Source of the DNA: JAFGDI01 sp963662515
GTDB lineage: Bacteria > Planctomycetota > Phycisphaerae > Sedimentisphaerales > SM23-30
Length of the DNA: 64,000 nt
Direction: 5' to 3'
NCBI GenBank assembly: GCA_963662515.1
Contig: OY759675.1
Location: forward strand, 1,178,001 to 1,242,000
The translations under genes and the position numbers were made by a program. The first letter of the stretch is position 1. Each line of letters opens with the position of its first letter. Under the pieces are notes generated by a model. It was not told the origin of the DNA. It worked only from the letters and a program-made list of their open reading frames with translations, and ran no database searches. This document shows, in pieces, positions 43,801 through 52,395 of the stretch.

Positions 43801-44277
43801 ATGTTAACTACAAATAGTGATTTGTATTCCAGTGATGTTCTGGCTGAGGCATTTGCCCAGACGATAGAGACAATGGCCTTTATGATGGCCTTGCCTGTCG
43901 AAGATATACTTGAATCGCCTTGTGAGGCAGTAATGGTGTCGATGGACTTCAAAGGGCCGATATCTGGTCATATCGAATTGGCTGCCGGCATTGATGTTGT
44001 AATATGTGCAGCGGCTAATATAATGGGCCTGGAACAGGATGACCCTCTGGCAAGGGAAAAGGGCGTTGATGCATTTAAAGAGATACTAAATACCACTTGC
44101 GGCATATTATTGCCCAGGTTGGCCAGTTCTCCAGATGATATTTTTGATGTGACTATTCCCCAGGCTGAGATAATAGAAAACAAGAATAACTGGCAGAGTT
44201 ATGTAGATCAGCCGGATGTGATAATGATGGATATAGACTTTAAGCCGGTAGCAGCCCGGATGGTTATTTCAAAGTAA
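43801..44277 (+). CDS. CheX-like chemotaxis phosphatase
   Basis: A 158-residue protein of the CheC/CheX phosphatase family that dephosphorylates CheY-P. The catalytic Glu/Asn motif lies in FKEILNTTCGILLPRL and the family beta-sheet dimer region in SMDFKGPISGHIELAAG. RBS AGGAGG is ideal. CheX versus the related CheC cannot be settled by eye; a single ExxN motif favours CheX. It forms a probable operon with cheD and the downstream membrane protease. Confidence 0.82.
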   Translation: MLTTNSDLYSSDVLAEAFAQTIETMAFMMALPVEDILESPCEAVMVSMDFKGPISGHIELAAGIDVVICAAANIMGLEQDDPLAREKGVDAFKEILNTTCGILLPRLASSPDDIFDVTIPQAEIIENKNNWQSYVDQPDVIMMDIDFKPVAARMVISK

Positions 44278-44360
44278 CTGCCTTGGAGGGTAATTATTAG
44301 TTGCCCGTACAGTTGTTTTGGGTACGATTATTTGCGAGAGAGGCAGGAGCAGGAGAAATA

Positions 44361-45377
44361 ATGCAAAGGCAAGGAGAGGATAGAAAACTGCTATGGTTGG
44401 CAGCTGTGTCGATGGTGATACTCTGTCTGGTTCTGGCTGTGTTGTTTCAATGGCAAGAGATAAAGTCGATCAGAACTGAGATGCAGCTTTTGAGTGGAAA
44501 TAATATCGAACTATTGAGTGATCGCGGAACTGGTGATTGTAACTCACTTCGGTTATTGTCTGATCAGTACATTCGTCCTGATTCTGGTTTAGAGGAGAAA
44601 AGCCTTTCGGTTTGCCTGATACAGGGAGAATATATTTTTACAGATGCCAGTGGTGCTGGTATTTGCTGGTCTGATCTTAAGGGGGTTGTGACGGCTGCTA
44701 ATGTTACCGCCGGGCATAGCAGTGATAATCGCCGGGTAGATATTCAATACACTGGCAGCGGCTTTCTTATTGATAGTCGTGGTTATATAGTCACTAACAG
44801 GCATATTGCGGTTCCCTGGTCAGAGACTACGCGTGATCGCCATATAATTGATGCCGGTTTTAATCCTCGAGTATTGATGCTCCGTGCTTTTTTTCCTGGT
44901 ATAGATAAACCATTTGAACTCGAACTGCTTGCAGTTGCCCAATATGATGATCTGGCGGTATTAAAGATAAAAAATTACAATGGTTCGATTCCGACATTAG
45001 TCTGTGATTATGATGCTTCAGTTTCTGTCGGCATGCCTGTTACTGTTTTGGGTTATCCCACTGGATTTGACCTTATAACTGCCAGAATAGATTCAGTTGA
45101 TAATACCTTGAATTGCTCTTCCTTTGATGAGATGGGTTTATTATTGGCTGGTAAGATGTTAATAAAGCCAATGGCCACAGGGGGGATCTGTGGTCAGGTA
45201 GTACCTGATAAGATTGCCTATGATGCACCTACTGCGATCGGAGCGTCAGGCTCACCGGTGTTCAATAGTGAAGGTAAGGTAATTGCAGTTAATACCGCTC
45301 TTCTCAGGGGGTTTTCGGGTACAAACTTTGGTGTTCCTGTCAGCAGGCTTAAAGCATTTCTTAGCAACCTGGAGTAG
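44361..45377 (+). CDS. membrane-anchored trypsin-like serine protease (HtrA/DegS type without PDZ)
   Basis: A 338-residue protein. ATG 44361 is preferred (AGGAG 5 bp upstream) over an in-frame TTG at 44301. An N-terminal transmembrane anchor (about 10-30) places the protease domain outside the cytoplasm. Candidate triad: His148 in IVTNRHIAVPW, Asp196/197 in AQYDDLAVLKI, Ser296 in GASGSPVFN. The usual GNSGGP is changed to GASGSP. No PDZ domain follows; the protein ends 42 residues after the serine. It lies 83 bp after cheX and is probably co-transcribed, but a chemotaxis role is not established. Confidence 0.82.
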   Translation: MQRQGEDRKLLWLAAVSMVILCLVLAVLFQWQEIKSIRTEMQLLSGNNIELLSDRGTGDCNSLRLLSDQYIRPDSGLEEKSLSVCLIQGEYIFTDASGAGICWSDLKGVVTAANVTAGHSSDNRRVDIQYTGSGFLIDSRGYIVTNRHIAVPWSETTRDRHIIDAGFNPRVLMLRAFFPGIDKPFELELLAVAQYDDLAVLKIKNYNGSIPTLVCDYDASVSVGMPVTVLGYPTGFDLITARIDSVDNTLNCSSFDEMGLLLAGKMLIKPMATGGICGQVVPDKIAYDAPTAIGASGSPVFNSEGKVIAVNTALLRGFSGTNFGVPVSRLKAFLSNLE

Positions 45378-45401
45378 GTGCTCCGTTCTATTGGTATTGT
45401 C

Positions 45402-45424
45402 AGAGTAATCCTTTACTCTTTGTT
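45402..45424 (+). terminator. terminator of cheD-cheX-protease operon
   Basis: AGAGTAA/TTACTCT, a 7-bp stem with a 4-nt loop, then TTGTT. The T tract is weak. Confidence 0.55.
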
Positions 45425-45601
45425 ATAGGCCTTTTGGGGTAGATTTATCAAAAAAAATCCAGAGAGCAAAAAAAGTTTTTTTGTGGTCCTATAATTCCTT
45501 ACTCTACTTATATATGCACAGATAATTCAGTTATTATAGTTATTTTGGGCTATTCAGAGCGGTAATAAAAGCTATAGGTCAAGTTTGGTTATTATATGAA
45601 T

Positions 45602-45628
45602 TAAAGTGAAACAGTGTTATGCCGATTA
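45602..45628 (+). promoter_or_regulatory. sigma-28 (FliA) promoter of cheW-mcp
   Basis: TAAAGTGA, exactly 11 bp, then GCCGATTA: an excellent match to the flagellar consensus TAAAGTTT-N11-GCCGATAA. It is located 53 bp before cheW. Confidence 0.75.
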
Positions 45629-45680
45629 TAGCTCTGAGGGTATTGAGAATTTATTCCTAACATATAAAGGGGTATGAATT

Positions 45681-46157
45681 ATGTCTGAAATGACAAAAGA
45701 AATGGCTCATGCTGGAAAATATCTGACTTTTGCTGTTGGTACAGAAGAGTTTGGAATTGAAATCTTAAAGGTTAAAGAGATCATTGGCTATCAGGAAGTA
45801 ACTGAGGTTCCGCAAACTCCACCAGAAGTTAAAGGTGTGCTGAATCTGCGTGGTCAGGTGATCCCGGTTGTTTCATTGCGGCAGAAGTTCGGAATGGAAG
45901 AAAAAGAGATTACTGATGAAACCTGTATTCTCGTAGTCGAAATAGGCAGCGATGAGCATACGGTCTTTGTTGGTATAATCGTTGATAGTGTCTCAGAGGT
46001 CCAGGATATACGCCCTGAGCAGATAGAGCCATCGCCGGCGTTTGGCGAGTCAAAAGAGGTAGAGTTTATAACTGGTATGGCCAAGATAGGCAAAGCGGTG
46101 AAGATTCTGCTGGATATTGAAAAAGTACTGGCTGGCTGTAACCTTACTGGTTTTTAA
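45681..46157 (+). CDS. cheW: chemotaxis coupling protein CheW
   Basis: A 158-residue SH3-like adaptor linking chemoreceptors to the kinase CheA. Characteristic strings are KYLTFAVGTEEFGIEILKVKEI, VKGVLNLRGQVIPVVSLR and VGIIVDSVSEV. An AAGGGG RBS precedes the ATG. The mcp follows 68 bp downstream in the same orientation, and both lie behind the sigma-28 promoter. cheA and cheY are not in this window. Confidence 0.97.
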   Translation: MSEMTKEMAHAGKYLTFAVGTEEFGIEILKVKEIIGYQEVTEVPQTPPEVKGVLNLRGQVIPVVSLRQKFGMEEKEITDETCILVVEIGSDEHTVFVGIIVDSVSEVQDIRPEQIEPSPAFGESKEVEFITGMAKIGKAVKILLDIEKVLAGCNLTGF

Positions 46158-46225
46158 GTCAGGCAGGTCAGGCTTTTAGTGTTAACCACAATATATAAGT
46201 TATAGATAATGAGGAAGGTTATAAA

Positions 46226-47863
46226 ATGAAATTGTCGTATAAGATTTTTCTTGGTTTTATTTTTTCTACAGTTATTACAGTAGTCATAGTGTTTGTTTCA
46301 GCCAATAAAATGTCAGCAATAGCTGATAATACACAGACATTGTATAATAATTCTTATAAATTTACCACTTCAGCATTACAGGTACGGTCTGGTTTTCAGT
46401 CTATTCAGATAGTGCTGGAAGAAGCCGCTCTTGCTGATGGCGGAGGTGCTTCAACACTACTGGGTCAAGCTGACAGCCTCAATGCCAGGGTTGTAGCCGA
46501 TCTGGATATAATGGAAAAGAGTTATCTGGGTGACAAGTCGGTAATATCAGAGCTCAGGAGTGATCTGGCCAATCTTATGTCAGTTGCCAAAGAGGTAAAT
46601 GCAAAATCAGGAGATGCTGAGCAGGTTAGGGCTCTGGTAAAGGGTAAGGTTAATGAGATGGTCAGTGAGGTGCTTGATGATATAGTGCCGCTTATCCAGG
46701 AGTCTGCTCATCGGGCTGAAAGTTTTGCCAGTGGAGCGGCTCATCAGAGTACAAATGCAGCAACTACTGTTTATGCACTGCTTGTTGCTGGTATAGTGAT
46801 TAGTCTTATTATTGGCTATATAACAGTTAATAGTGTGGTGAGGCCGTTCAAAGCTATGTTTGGCGGGCTTAAGACCCTCAGCAGTCATGAACTTAATACC
46901 CTGGCAGATAAGTTCCGTGACATAATTGATAATCTCAATAGCGGCGGCAGTCAGGTAGCCCAGGCTTCTCAGCAATTAGCACAGGGTGCAACTGAGCAGG
47001 CAGCTGGTCTTGAGGAGACTTCAAGTTCATTAGAAGAACTTGCTGCCCAGACCAAGCAAAATGCTGACAATGCACAGCAGGCAAATCAGTTGTCATCTGA
47101 GACGACCAAGGCAGCTTTAAGTGGTTCAGATGCTATGCAGAGAATGAATACTGCAATATTGGAAATACAGAAATCATCAGAAGAGACCAGTAAGATCATC
47201 AAAACTATTGATGAAATAGCGTTCCAAACGAATTTGCTGGCCTTGAATGCTGCTGTTGAGGCTGCTCGTGCTGGTGAGGCAGGCAAGGGCTTTGCTGTTG
47301 TTGCAGAAGAGGTGAGAAATCTTGCTATGCGTTCAGCTGATGCAGCTAAGAATACTTCGGTTATGATCGAAGAATCGGTGAAAAACTCTAATAATGGTGT
47401 GCAAATAACAAACGAAGTTGCCAGCTCGCTCAATGAGATAACAGCTTCAGTGCAGAAGGTCAATGATCTGGTGGCAGAAATTAATTCTGCTTGTCAGGAA
47501 CAGTCTCAAGGTATAGACCAGATCAATATATCAATGAATCAGATGGATAAGGTGACTCAGGCTAATGCGGCTAATGCGGAAGAGTCTGCCAGTGCTGCAA
47601 GTCAGGTAATGCATATTGTCCAGGAGTTACAGACTATTGTCGGGACAAATAAAGCGGCCAATTATAGTAGTAATTCGTCTAAGGCAAAGTCAATTTCAGG
47701 TTTAAGCAAGCAGTCTAAGCCAATGAGTAAGTCAGATCAGGCGTTTCATGCTATTGCCGGCGGAAGTTATAATTCAACAGGTGCTTCAGTTTCTCCAAAG
47801 AGTACAAGAGAAGCTGAATTAATGATCCCGTTTGAAAATGATGGGTTTGATGAATTTAACTAA
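46226..47863 (+). CDS. methyl-accepting chemotaxis protein
   Basis: A 545-residue receptor with transmembrane segment 1 (about 7-26), an all-helical periplasmic sensor of about 160 residues, transmembrane segment 2 (about 188-208), and a cytoplasmic coiled coil. The signalling hairpin tip IDEIAFQTNLLALNAAVEAA is canonical. Gln/Glu-rich helices around GATEQAAGLEETSSSLEEL provide methylation/deamidation sites for CheD. The HAMP region is short and degenerate: only the VRPFKAMF start is evident. The C-terminus is Ser-rich with an acidic end, without a recognisable CheR-tethering pentapeptide. The ligand is unknown. Confidence 0.94.
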   Translation: MKLSYKIFLGFIFSTVITVVIVFVSANKMSAIADNTQTLYNNSYKFTTSALQVRSGFQSIQIVLEEAALADGGGASTLLGQADSLNARVVADLDIMEKSYLGDKSVISELRSDLANLMSVAKEVNAKSGDAEQVRALVKGKVNEMVSEVLDDIVPLIQESAHRAESFASGAAHQSTNAATTVYALLVAGIVISLIIGYITVNSVVRPFKAMFGGLKTLSSHELNTLADKFRDIIDNLNSGGSQVAQASQQLAQGATEQAAGLEETSSSLEELAAQTKQNADNAQQANQLSSETTKAALSGSDAMQRMNTAILEIQKSSEETSKIIKTIDEIAFQTNLLALNAAVEAARAGEAGKGFAVVAEEVRNLAMRSADAAKNTSVMIEESVKNSNNGVQITNEVASSLNEITASVQKVNDLVAEINSACQEQSQGIDQINISMNQMDKVTQANAANAEESASAASQVMHIVQELQTIVGTNKAANYSSNSSKAKSISGLSKQSKPMSKSDQAFHAIAGGSYNSTGASVSPKSTREAELMIPFENDGFDEFN

Positions 47864-47923
47864 GGATTAAAAGAAATAGATTGTAATAGTCAGTGGTTGT
47901 TTAGGCTGACGATAAACTGTGTT

Positions 47924-47967
47924 ATCCGTCGGGGGCTATGTAATATAGTCCCCGGCGGATTTTTTTT
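47924..47967 (+). terminator. terminator of cheW-mcp
   Basis: ATCCGTCGGGG...CTAT pairs with ATAG...CCCCGGCGGAT (one mismatch and one wobble), followed by seven T residues. Confidence 0.88.
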
Positions 47968-48080
47968 ACAATTTTCAATCTCTTCTTGTTGTATTTCGTA
48001 CTATAATTGTGAGAAGTTAAAACTTAATGGTGTCAGATGGCACCTTTTATGATATTGTTAAGGAAGGCATAGGTGTAAAT

Positions 48081-49916
48081 ATGCGTAACTTGTTGATAAT
48101 AATGGCTTTGTTCGCACTCTGTAGTGTTTCTACTGCTCAGTTTCAGCCTGGTTTTGGTATGGGCTCAGTAAATGTCCCGCCAGTAGCTGTGCCAGATCAG
48201 TCAAAGCCGGCAGTACGAGTTGAGGTGATTAATAGCCATAGTAAACTGGCTGTTGGCACAGAGTCGGTTCTGGCTGTTGTGCTGAATATAGAACCTGATG
48301 GTCATTTATACGCCAATCCAAACCATGATGGTATTGGGCTGCCCACTACTCTGGAATATAAGCAGGTTAGTGGTGTTGATTTTGCCTTACCGATATATCC
48401 GGCGGGATATGAATATGAAGATAAGAATATTGACAGTACTGATATGGTTTACGATGGCAGGGTTGTTATATACCTGCCATTCAGGTTGGCTGAAGATTAT
48501 TCAAGTGATAGTGTAGAGCTTAACCTGTCGTTAAAAGGGCTTTATTGTACTGAAACGCAATGTTTGCCATGGTCAGATAGTGTCTCTATAGCAATTGTGG
48601 TAGAAAATGAATCTGTTCTGTCGAACAATGATAGCAGTGTTTTTTCTGGAATATCACTAGCAGGTTATTTTGATCCGGTTACCGAGGTGTTGCCAGGGGA
48701 GTCACGATCGTCAAGTTCGGCAGTGTCTATAGTCGGTAATGTTTTACTGGCAATGCTTGGCGGTCTGATAATGAATGTCATGCCCTGTGTATTGCCTGTA
48801 ATACCATTGAAGGTATTGAGTATAATTAAACAGGGGCAAAATGCCAAAGCCAGTGGTGACAGTTATAAAGCCTTAAAATTGTCGCTGGCCTTTTCCGCAG
48901 GTATTATACTGTTATTTGCTGTGCTGGGCCTGGTGCTTTCACTCTTTAATATGGCCTATGGTCAGCAGTTCCAGTATTTACCATTCCGTATGGGAATGTT
49001 TTTGCTGGTTTTTATAATGTCCTTGTCAATGTTGGGTCTTTTTGAGGTGGTACTACCATTGAGGCTGGCCAATGCGGGAGCTGTAAGCAGCGGTTATGTC
49101 GGGACTTTTATGATGGGAATTATGGCAACATTACTGGCTACTCCCTGCAGTGCGCCATTTTTAGGCGGTATTTTAGTATGGGCCTTGAGTCAGTCTGCCT
49201 ATATGTCTCTGGTCATATTTATCAGTATAGGTTTGGGTATGGCGTTTCCTTATGTGCTTTTAACCGCCTTCCCCAGTCTGTTAGATAAGATGCCAGCTGC
49301 AGGTAACTGGATGGTTCGTCTAAAAGAGGGCTTTGCCTATATTATGCTGGCAGTTGCTGTTTATATGGTTACCTGGTTCAGTTCTGATCAGGTAGTACCA
49401 CTTTTATTTCTGGCCTTGACAGTAGCCTTTGGATTCTGGCTGAGTTTTCAGGTGGTGAATTTTATGACTCCGCCGGTCAAGCGGTATATAGTTCGCTTGC
49501 TGGCTTTAGCTTTAGTATTATTGGTGGGCTATGCCGGTTTTGCCGGAGGGGGCTCAGATACTGGGCTGACCAATGAGCTTAGCTTTTCTGAGATAATATC
49601 AGCAAGAGAAGAAGCATTGGCTAAGGGCCGACCAGTTTTCATGGAATTTACCGCTGACTGGTGCCCGAATTGTAAATTTGTTGAGGCTACGGTCTTGAAC
49701 ACAGATACTTTTGCTCAGGCCCTTAAAAGTAGTAATGCCTTATTCCTGAAGGTTGACTGGACAAATCAAAATGATGCTATCAAGGCTGAGCTTGAGCGTC
49801 TGGGGAGTAAATCAGTTCCGTTTAGTGCGGTATTTCATCCAGATAATCCTGGTAAGCCCATAATTTTGCGTGACATTTATACACTGGATGCCGCATTGGA
49901 TGCTTTAAGCCGATAA
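48081..49916 (+). CDS. DsbD-type thiol:disulfide interchange protein
   Basis: A 611-residue membrane reductant conduit. ATG 48081 starts a signal peptide (RNLLIIMALFALCSVSTAQ); an in-frame ATG 48027 would add 18 residues. The N-terminal periplasmic domain has the cysteine pair in LYCTETQCLPW. An eight-helix DsbD/CcdA domain (about 200-500) carries the redox cysteines in MNVMPCVLPV and ATPCSAPF. The C-terminal thioredoxin domain has ADWCPNCKF. It passes electrons from cytoplasmic thioredoxin to exported proteins or cytochrome c maturation. It is flanked by terminators, so monocistronic. Confidence 0.93.
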   Translation: MRNLLIIMALFALCSVSTAQFQPGFGMGSVNVPPVAVPDQSKPAVRVEVINSHSKLAVGTESVLAVVLNIEPDGHLYANPNHDGIGLPTTLEYKQVSGVDFALPIYPAGYEYEDKNIDSTDMVYDGRVVIYLPFRLAEDYSSDSVELNLSLKGLYCTETQCLPWSDSVSIAIVVENESVLSNNDSSVFSGISLAGYFDPVTEVLPGESRSSSSAVSIVGNVLLAMLGGLIMNVMPCVLPVIPLKVLSIIKQGQNAKASGDSYKALKLSLAFSAGIILLFAVLGLVLSLFNMAYGQQFQYLPFRMGMFLLVFIMSLSMLGLFEVVLPLRLANAGAVSSGYVGTFMMGIMATLLATPCSAPFLGGILVWALSQSAYMSLVIFISIGLGMAFPYVLLTAFPSLLDKMPAAGNWMVRLKEGFAYIMLAVAVYMVTWFSSDQVVPLLFLALTVAFGFWLSFQVVNFMTPPVKRYIVRLLALALVLLVGYAGFAGGGSDTGLTNELSFSEIISAREEALAKGRPVFMEFTADWCPNCKFVEATVLNTDTFAQALKSSNALFLKVDWTNQNDAIKAELERLGSKSVPFSAVFHPDNPGKPIILRDIYTLDAALDALSR

Positions 49917-49940
49917 TTAATTGTTAAGTTTGAAAGTTGT

Positions 49941-49989
49941 TATGTTAAGATAGGTTGGCTTATTTCCTCCTATCTTAACATATTTTTTT
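49941..49989 (+). terminator. terminator of dsbD
   Basis: TATGTTAAGATAGG pairs perfectly with CCTATCTTAACATA (14 bp), followed by a seven-T run. The 12-nt string ATGTTAAGATAG recurs at 50087-50098. Confidence 0.9.
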
Positions 49990-50221
49990 GTCTGTAAATT
50001 TCATATCTTATTGGTGTAAGTTTAGTCATAATAAGTGCTTATGTTTAATTCTGTGTGTTTCTGTATTGGGAATATTGTTAAAACTAATGTTAAGATAGAA
50101 AAAATAGAGATTTTAGCTAAACATTTTTTAAGGTGTCAGTCGATAGTATTGTTGTCATAAACGACAAGTAATTAAGGACGCAGAATAAACAATTACTAAC
50201 CTTTAGAGGAAGGACGCTATT

Positions 50222-50938
50222 ATGGACTTTGGTATGTACAGAATGAGATATCTTGAGAGAGTACTGGCCGGCGACAGGGGAGGTTGCAGAGAGATATTAA
50301 GTGAGTCTCTTCAGACAGGAACGCCTGCTTGTACGATCTACACAGAGTTATTCTGGCCGATAATGGAAGAGATCGACCGTTTGTATCGTGGGGATAAGAT
50401 CGACCGTATAACTGAGCATATGGCTACAAGGATCAACCGTACACTGGTAGATCAGTTGCAGAGTAAGTTGCCACATGCCTATGGTAATGGCCGCAAGATA
50501 ATAATAGTATGTGCCGATGATGAGCCTGAAGAGTTGGGTGCCCAGATGTGTTCAGATTTGTTTGAGTCAGAGGGCTGGGAGGTTCGATTCCTGGGTGGTG
50601 GTGTGCCCAATGATGAGACCATATCAATGACAACGGCATTCCAGCCGCATATATTGTTCATATATGGCACCAAGCCAAGTGGAGCACCAGATGTAAGGCG
50701 TCTGATCGATTCAATGAGGGCTATGGATTCCTGTCCGGGAATGAGAATAATGCTATCAGGTGGTGTATTTAATCGTGCAGAGGGTTTATGGGAAGAAGTT
50801 GGTGCCGATCTGTTTGCTCCAACCGCCCGTGAGGCATTGCAGATAGCATTGACAGACCGTAAGGCCAAGCCATCATCTAAGCGTCGTTCAAGGCGTTCCA
50901 GATTGCGTGAAGAGAACATAGAAGAAGTAAATATCTAA
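50222..50938 (+). CDS. cobalamin-binding-fold protein lacking the canonical His; possible sensor
   Basis: A 238-residue protein. Residues about 1-85 look like the helical B12-binding_2 cap (YTELFWPIMEEIDRLYRGDKI), and about 90-210 like the Rossmann-type B12-binding domain (IIIVCADDEPEELGAQM, GWEVRFLGGGVPNDE). The DxHxxG motif that coordinates cobalt is replaced: the His position is Glu103 and the Asp position is Glu101. It may bind a different ligand, bind cobalamin base-on, or bind none. A strongly basic tail (KRRSRRSRLR) follows. No catalytic or HTH domain is attached. It stands upstream of the rex-hydrogenase operon with its own terminator. Confidence 0.7.
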   Translation: MDFGMYRMRYLERVLAGDRGGCREILSESLQTGTPACTIYTELFWPIMEEIDRLYRGDKIDRITEHMATRINRTLVDQLQSKLPHAYGNGRKIIIVCADDEPEELGAQMCSDLFESEGWEVRFLGGGVPNDETISMTTAFQPHILFIYGTKPSGAPDVRRLIDSMRAMDSCPGMRIMLSGGVFNRAEGLWEEVGADLFAPTAREALQIALTDRKAKPSSKRRSRRSRLREENIEEVNI

Positions 50939-51004
50939 AATTAGACAGAGAGCCAGATTGATTTCGAGCTATGAGATTTGATCTGGGGTTTTAAAAGCAA
51001 AAAA

Positions 51005-51036
51005 AGGGGCGGTTGTAAAAGACTGCTCTTTTTTTT
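51005..51036 (+). terminator. terminator after B12-fold gene
   Basis: AGGGGCGGT pairs with ACTGCTCTT using G-U pairs, followed by a T run. It separates this gene from rex. Confidence 0.7.
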
Positions 51037-51128
51037 ATAAATATCTAATAAAAAAAGTGTTATAATGGCGGGTGAAAATTCGATTCAGGCTGCTGAAAGA
51101 TTTAATTGATAAAAAAGTAACAAATGAC

Positions 51129-51178
51129 TTGACAATAGATAAATTATTATCGATAATGATATATCGATAAGCTATCGA
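51129..51178 (+). promoter_or_regulatory. rex promoter overlapped by three TATCGA boxes
   Basis: TTGACA (51129-51134), 17 bp, GATAAT (51152-51157). The perfect palindrome ATTATCGATAAT (51146-51157) covers the -10, and TATCGA recurs at 51162 and 51173, so boxes begin 13 and 11 bp apart. This arrangement suggests a repressor operator, with Rex the first candidate. Confidence 0.6.
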
Positions 51179-51228
51179 ACAAGACAGCAGGCTGGAATAG
51201 TTAATCCGGAATTTGCCAGGAAGAGATT

Positions 51229-51894
51229 ATGACAGATCGAACTAACATAAAAGTTTCCACGCCGACTGTTCGCCGTTTGCCGCGTTATTTGCAGGTTTTA
51301 AAGCGTTGCAGTGGTGATCAGGCTGAGTATGTCAGTTCTACGCATATAGCGGCTGAGCTGGGCTATGAGGCCATACAGGTTCGTAAGGATATCGAAGTAT
51401 TAGGTGTAAAAGGCCAGCCTCGTGTAGGATATCGCACGATGGATTTGGTTGCAGCGATAGAAAGTTTTCTGAGCTGGGACAACGAGAATGATGCATTCCT
51501 TATAGGAGTTGGTCATCTTGGTCGAGCCCTGATCGGATACAAAGGCTTCAGTGACTATGGTCTTAGGATCATAGCTGGTTTCGATGCCAATGAATCGCTT
51601 GCAGGCCAGGAAATAAATGGCGTGCAGGTGTTTGGAATGGATCGTCTGGCTGAGCTGATAATAAGGATGCGTATCCATATAGCGGTATTGGCAGTGCCGG
51701 CATCAGTCGCTCAGGAAGTAGCAGATATAATAATATCCAGTGGGGTAGTAGGAATCTGGAACTTTACGCCGGTAAGGCTCAATGTTCCTGATGATGTAAT
51801 AGTAGAGAGAGTAGATCTGGCATCGTCATTGGCAGTATTGTCAAGGAAGACTTCCAAGTTACTGAAAGCGAGGAAGTCAGATGCCGGGATCTGA
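51229..51894 (+). CDS. rex: redox-sensing transcriptional repressor Rex
   Basis: A 221-residue repressor that leaves DNA when NADH rises. The N-terminal winged helix (about 12-85) includes YVSSTHIAAELGYEAIQVRKDIEVLG. The Rossmann domain has FLIGVGHLGRALIGY (GxGxxG) and AGFDANE, followed by a C-terminal swapped helix. AGGAAGAG precedes the ATG. The next gene overlaps it by 14 bp, and the downstream genes are hydrogenase-related, matching the known role of Rex in controlling NADH-consuming fermentative and hydrogenase genes. The phased boxes upstream suggest autoregulation. Confidence 0.95.
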   Translation: MTDRTNIKVSTPTVRRLPRYLQVLKRCSGDQAEYVSSTHIAAELGYEAIQVRKDIEVLGVKGQPRVGYRTMDLVAAIESFLSWDNENDAFLIGVGHLGRALIGYKGFSDYGLRIIAGFDANESLAGQEINGVQVFGMDRLAELIIRMRIHIAVLAVPASVAQEVADIIISSGVVGIWNFTPVRLNVPDDVIVERVDLASSLAVLSRKTSKLLKARKSDAGI

Positions 51895-52153
51895 GACCAG
51901 GGTAAAGGTATGTATATGTCTGGGCAGTTCGTGCTTCTCGCGTGGGAGTAATGAATCGCTCAAGACTTTGCAGCAATATATATCGGACCATAAATTGGAA
52001 AATGTGGTGTCCATCACCGGTAGTTTGTGTGAGGGCAGATGCAAAGAAGGTCCGAATGTTGTGATAAATTCAGATCGTCATGTAGGGGTAACACCCGGAT
52101 CCCTGATAGATCTGGTGAAGTTTTACATAGATAAGACGGAAGAAAAAGGCTAA
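51881..52153 (+). CDS. thioredoxin-like [2Fe-2S] ferredoxin
   Basis: A 90-residue protein of the NuoE C-terminal/thioredoxin-like ferredoxin type. Four cysteines in the pattern CLGSSC...SLCEGRC would hold a [2Fe-2S] cluster. The ORF overlaps the end of rex by 14 bp, implying translational coupling. It resembles the C-terminal domain of HydA (58049) and the N-terminal domains of the two HydB-like proteins. It likely carries electrons to or from the sensory or catalytic hydrogenase proteins encoded downstream; the partner is not proven. Confidence 0.85.
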   Translation: MPGSETRVKVCICLGSSCFSRGSNESLKTLQQYISDHKLENVVSITGSLCEGRCKEGPNVVINSDRHVGVTPGSLIDLVKFYIDKTEEKG

Positions 52154-52395
52154 GATCCGACCAAAGAAAAGACAGATAAGCAGTAAGGCAGTTGTAAGCT
52201 AGTATTTTACAACGGTTAAGCTCTTAAGAGCCTGATGCCTGCCAGAAACCCGCCCGAAGTAAGGTTTATATTAAGTGTTAAAGGTCCTGTAATAAGGTCA
52301 GCGCAGAATGTGCGCATACAGGCTCAGAACAATAATTTAGTAATCTTCTGTATCGGGTAAGATAATAAGCCGATTATCATCCAGACGGGGGAACA

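Noticed and set aside
52154..52395. possible RNA element between the ferredoxin and sensory hydrogenase genes
   Set aside because: Only short hairpins (such as GCTCTTAAGAGC) are visible, with no promoter or terminator; not enough to support a feature.
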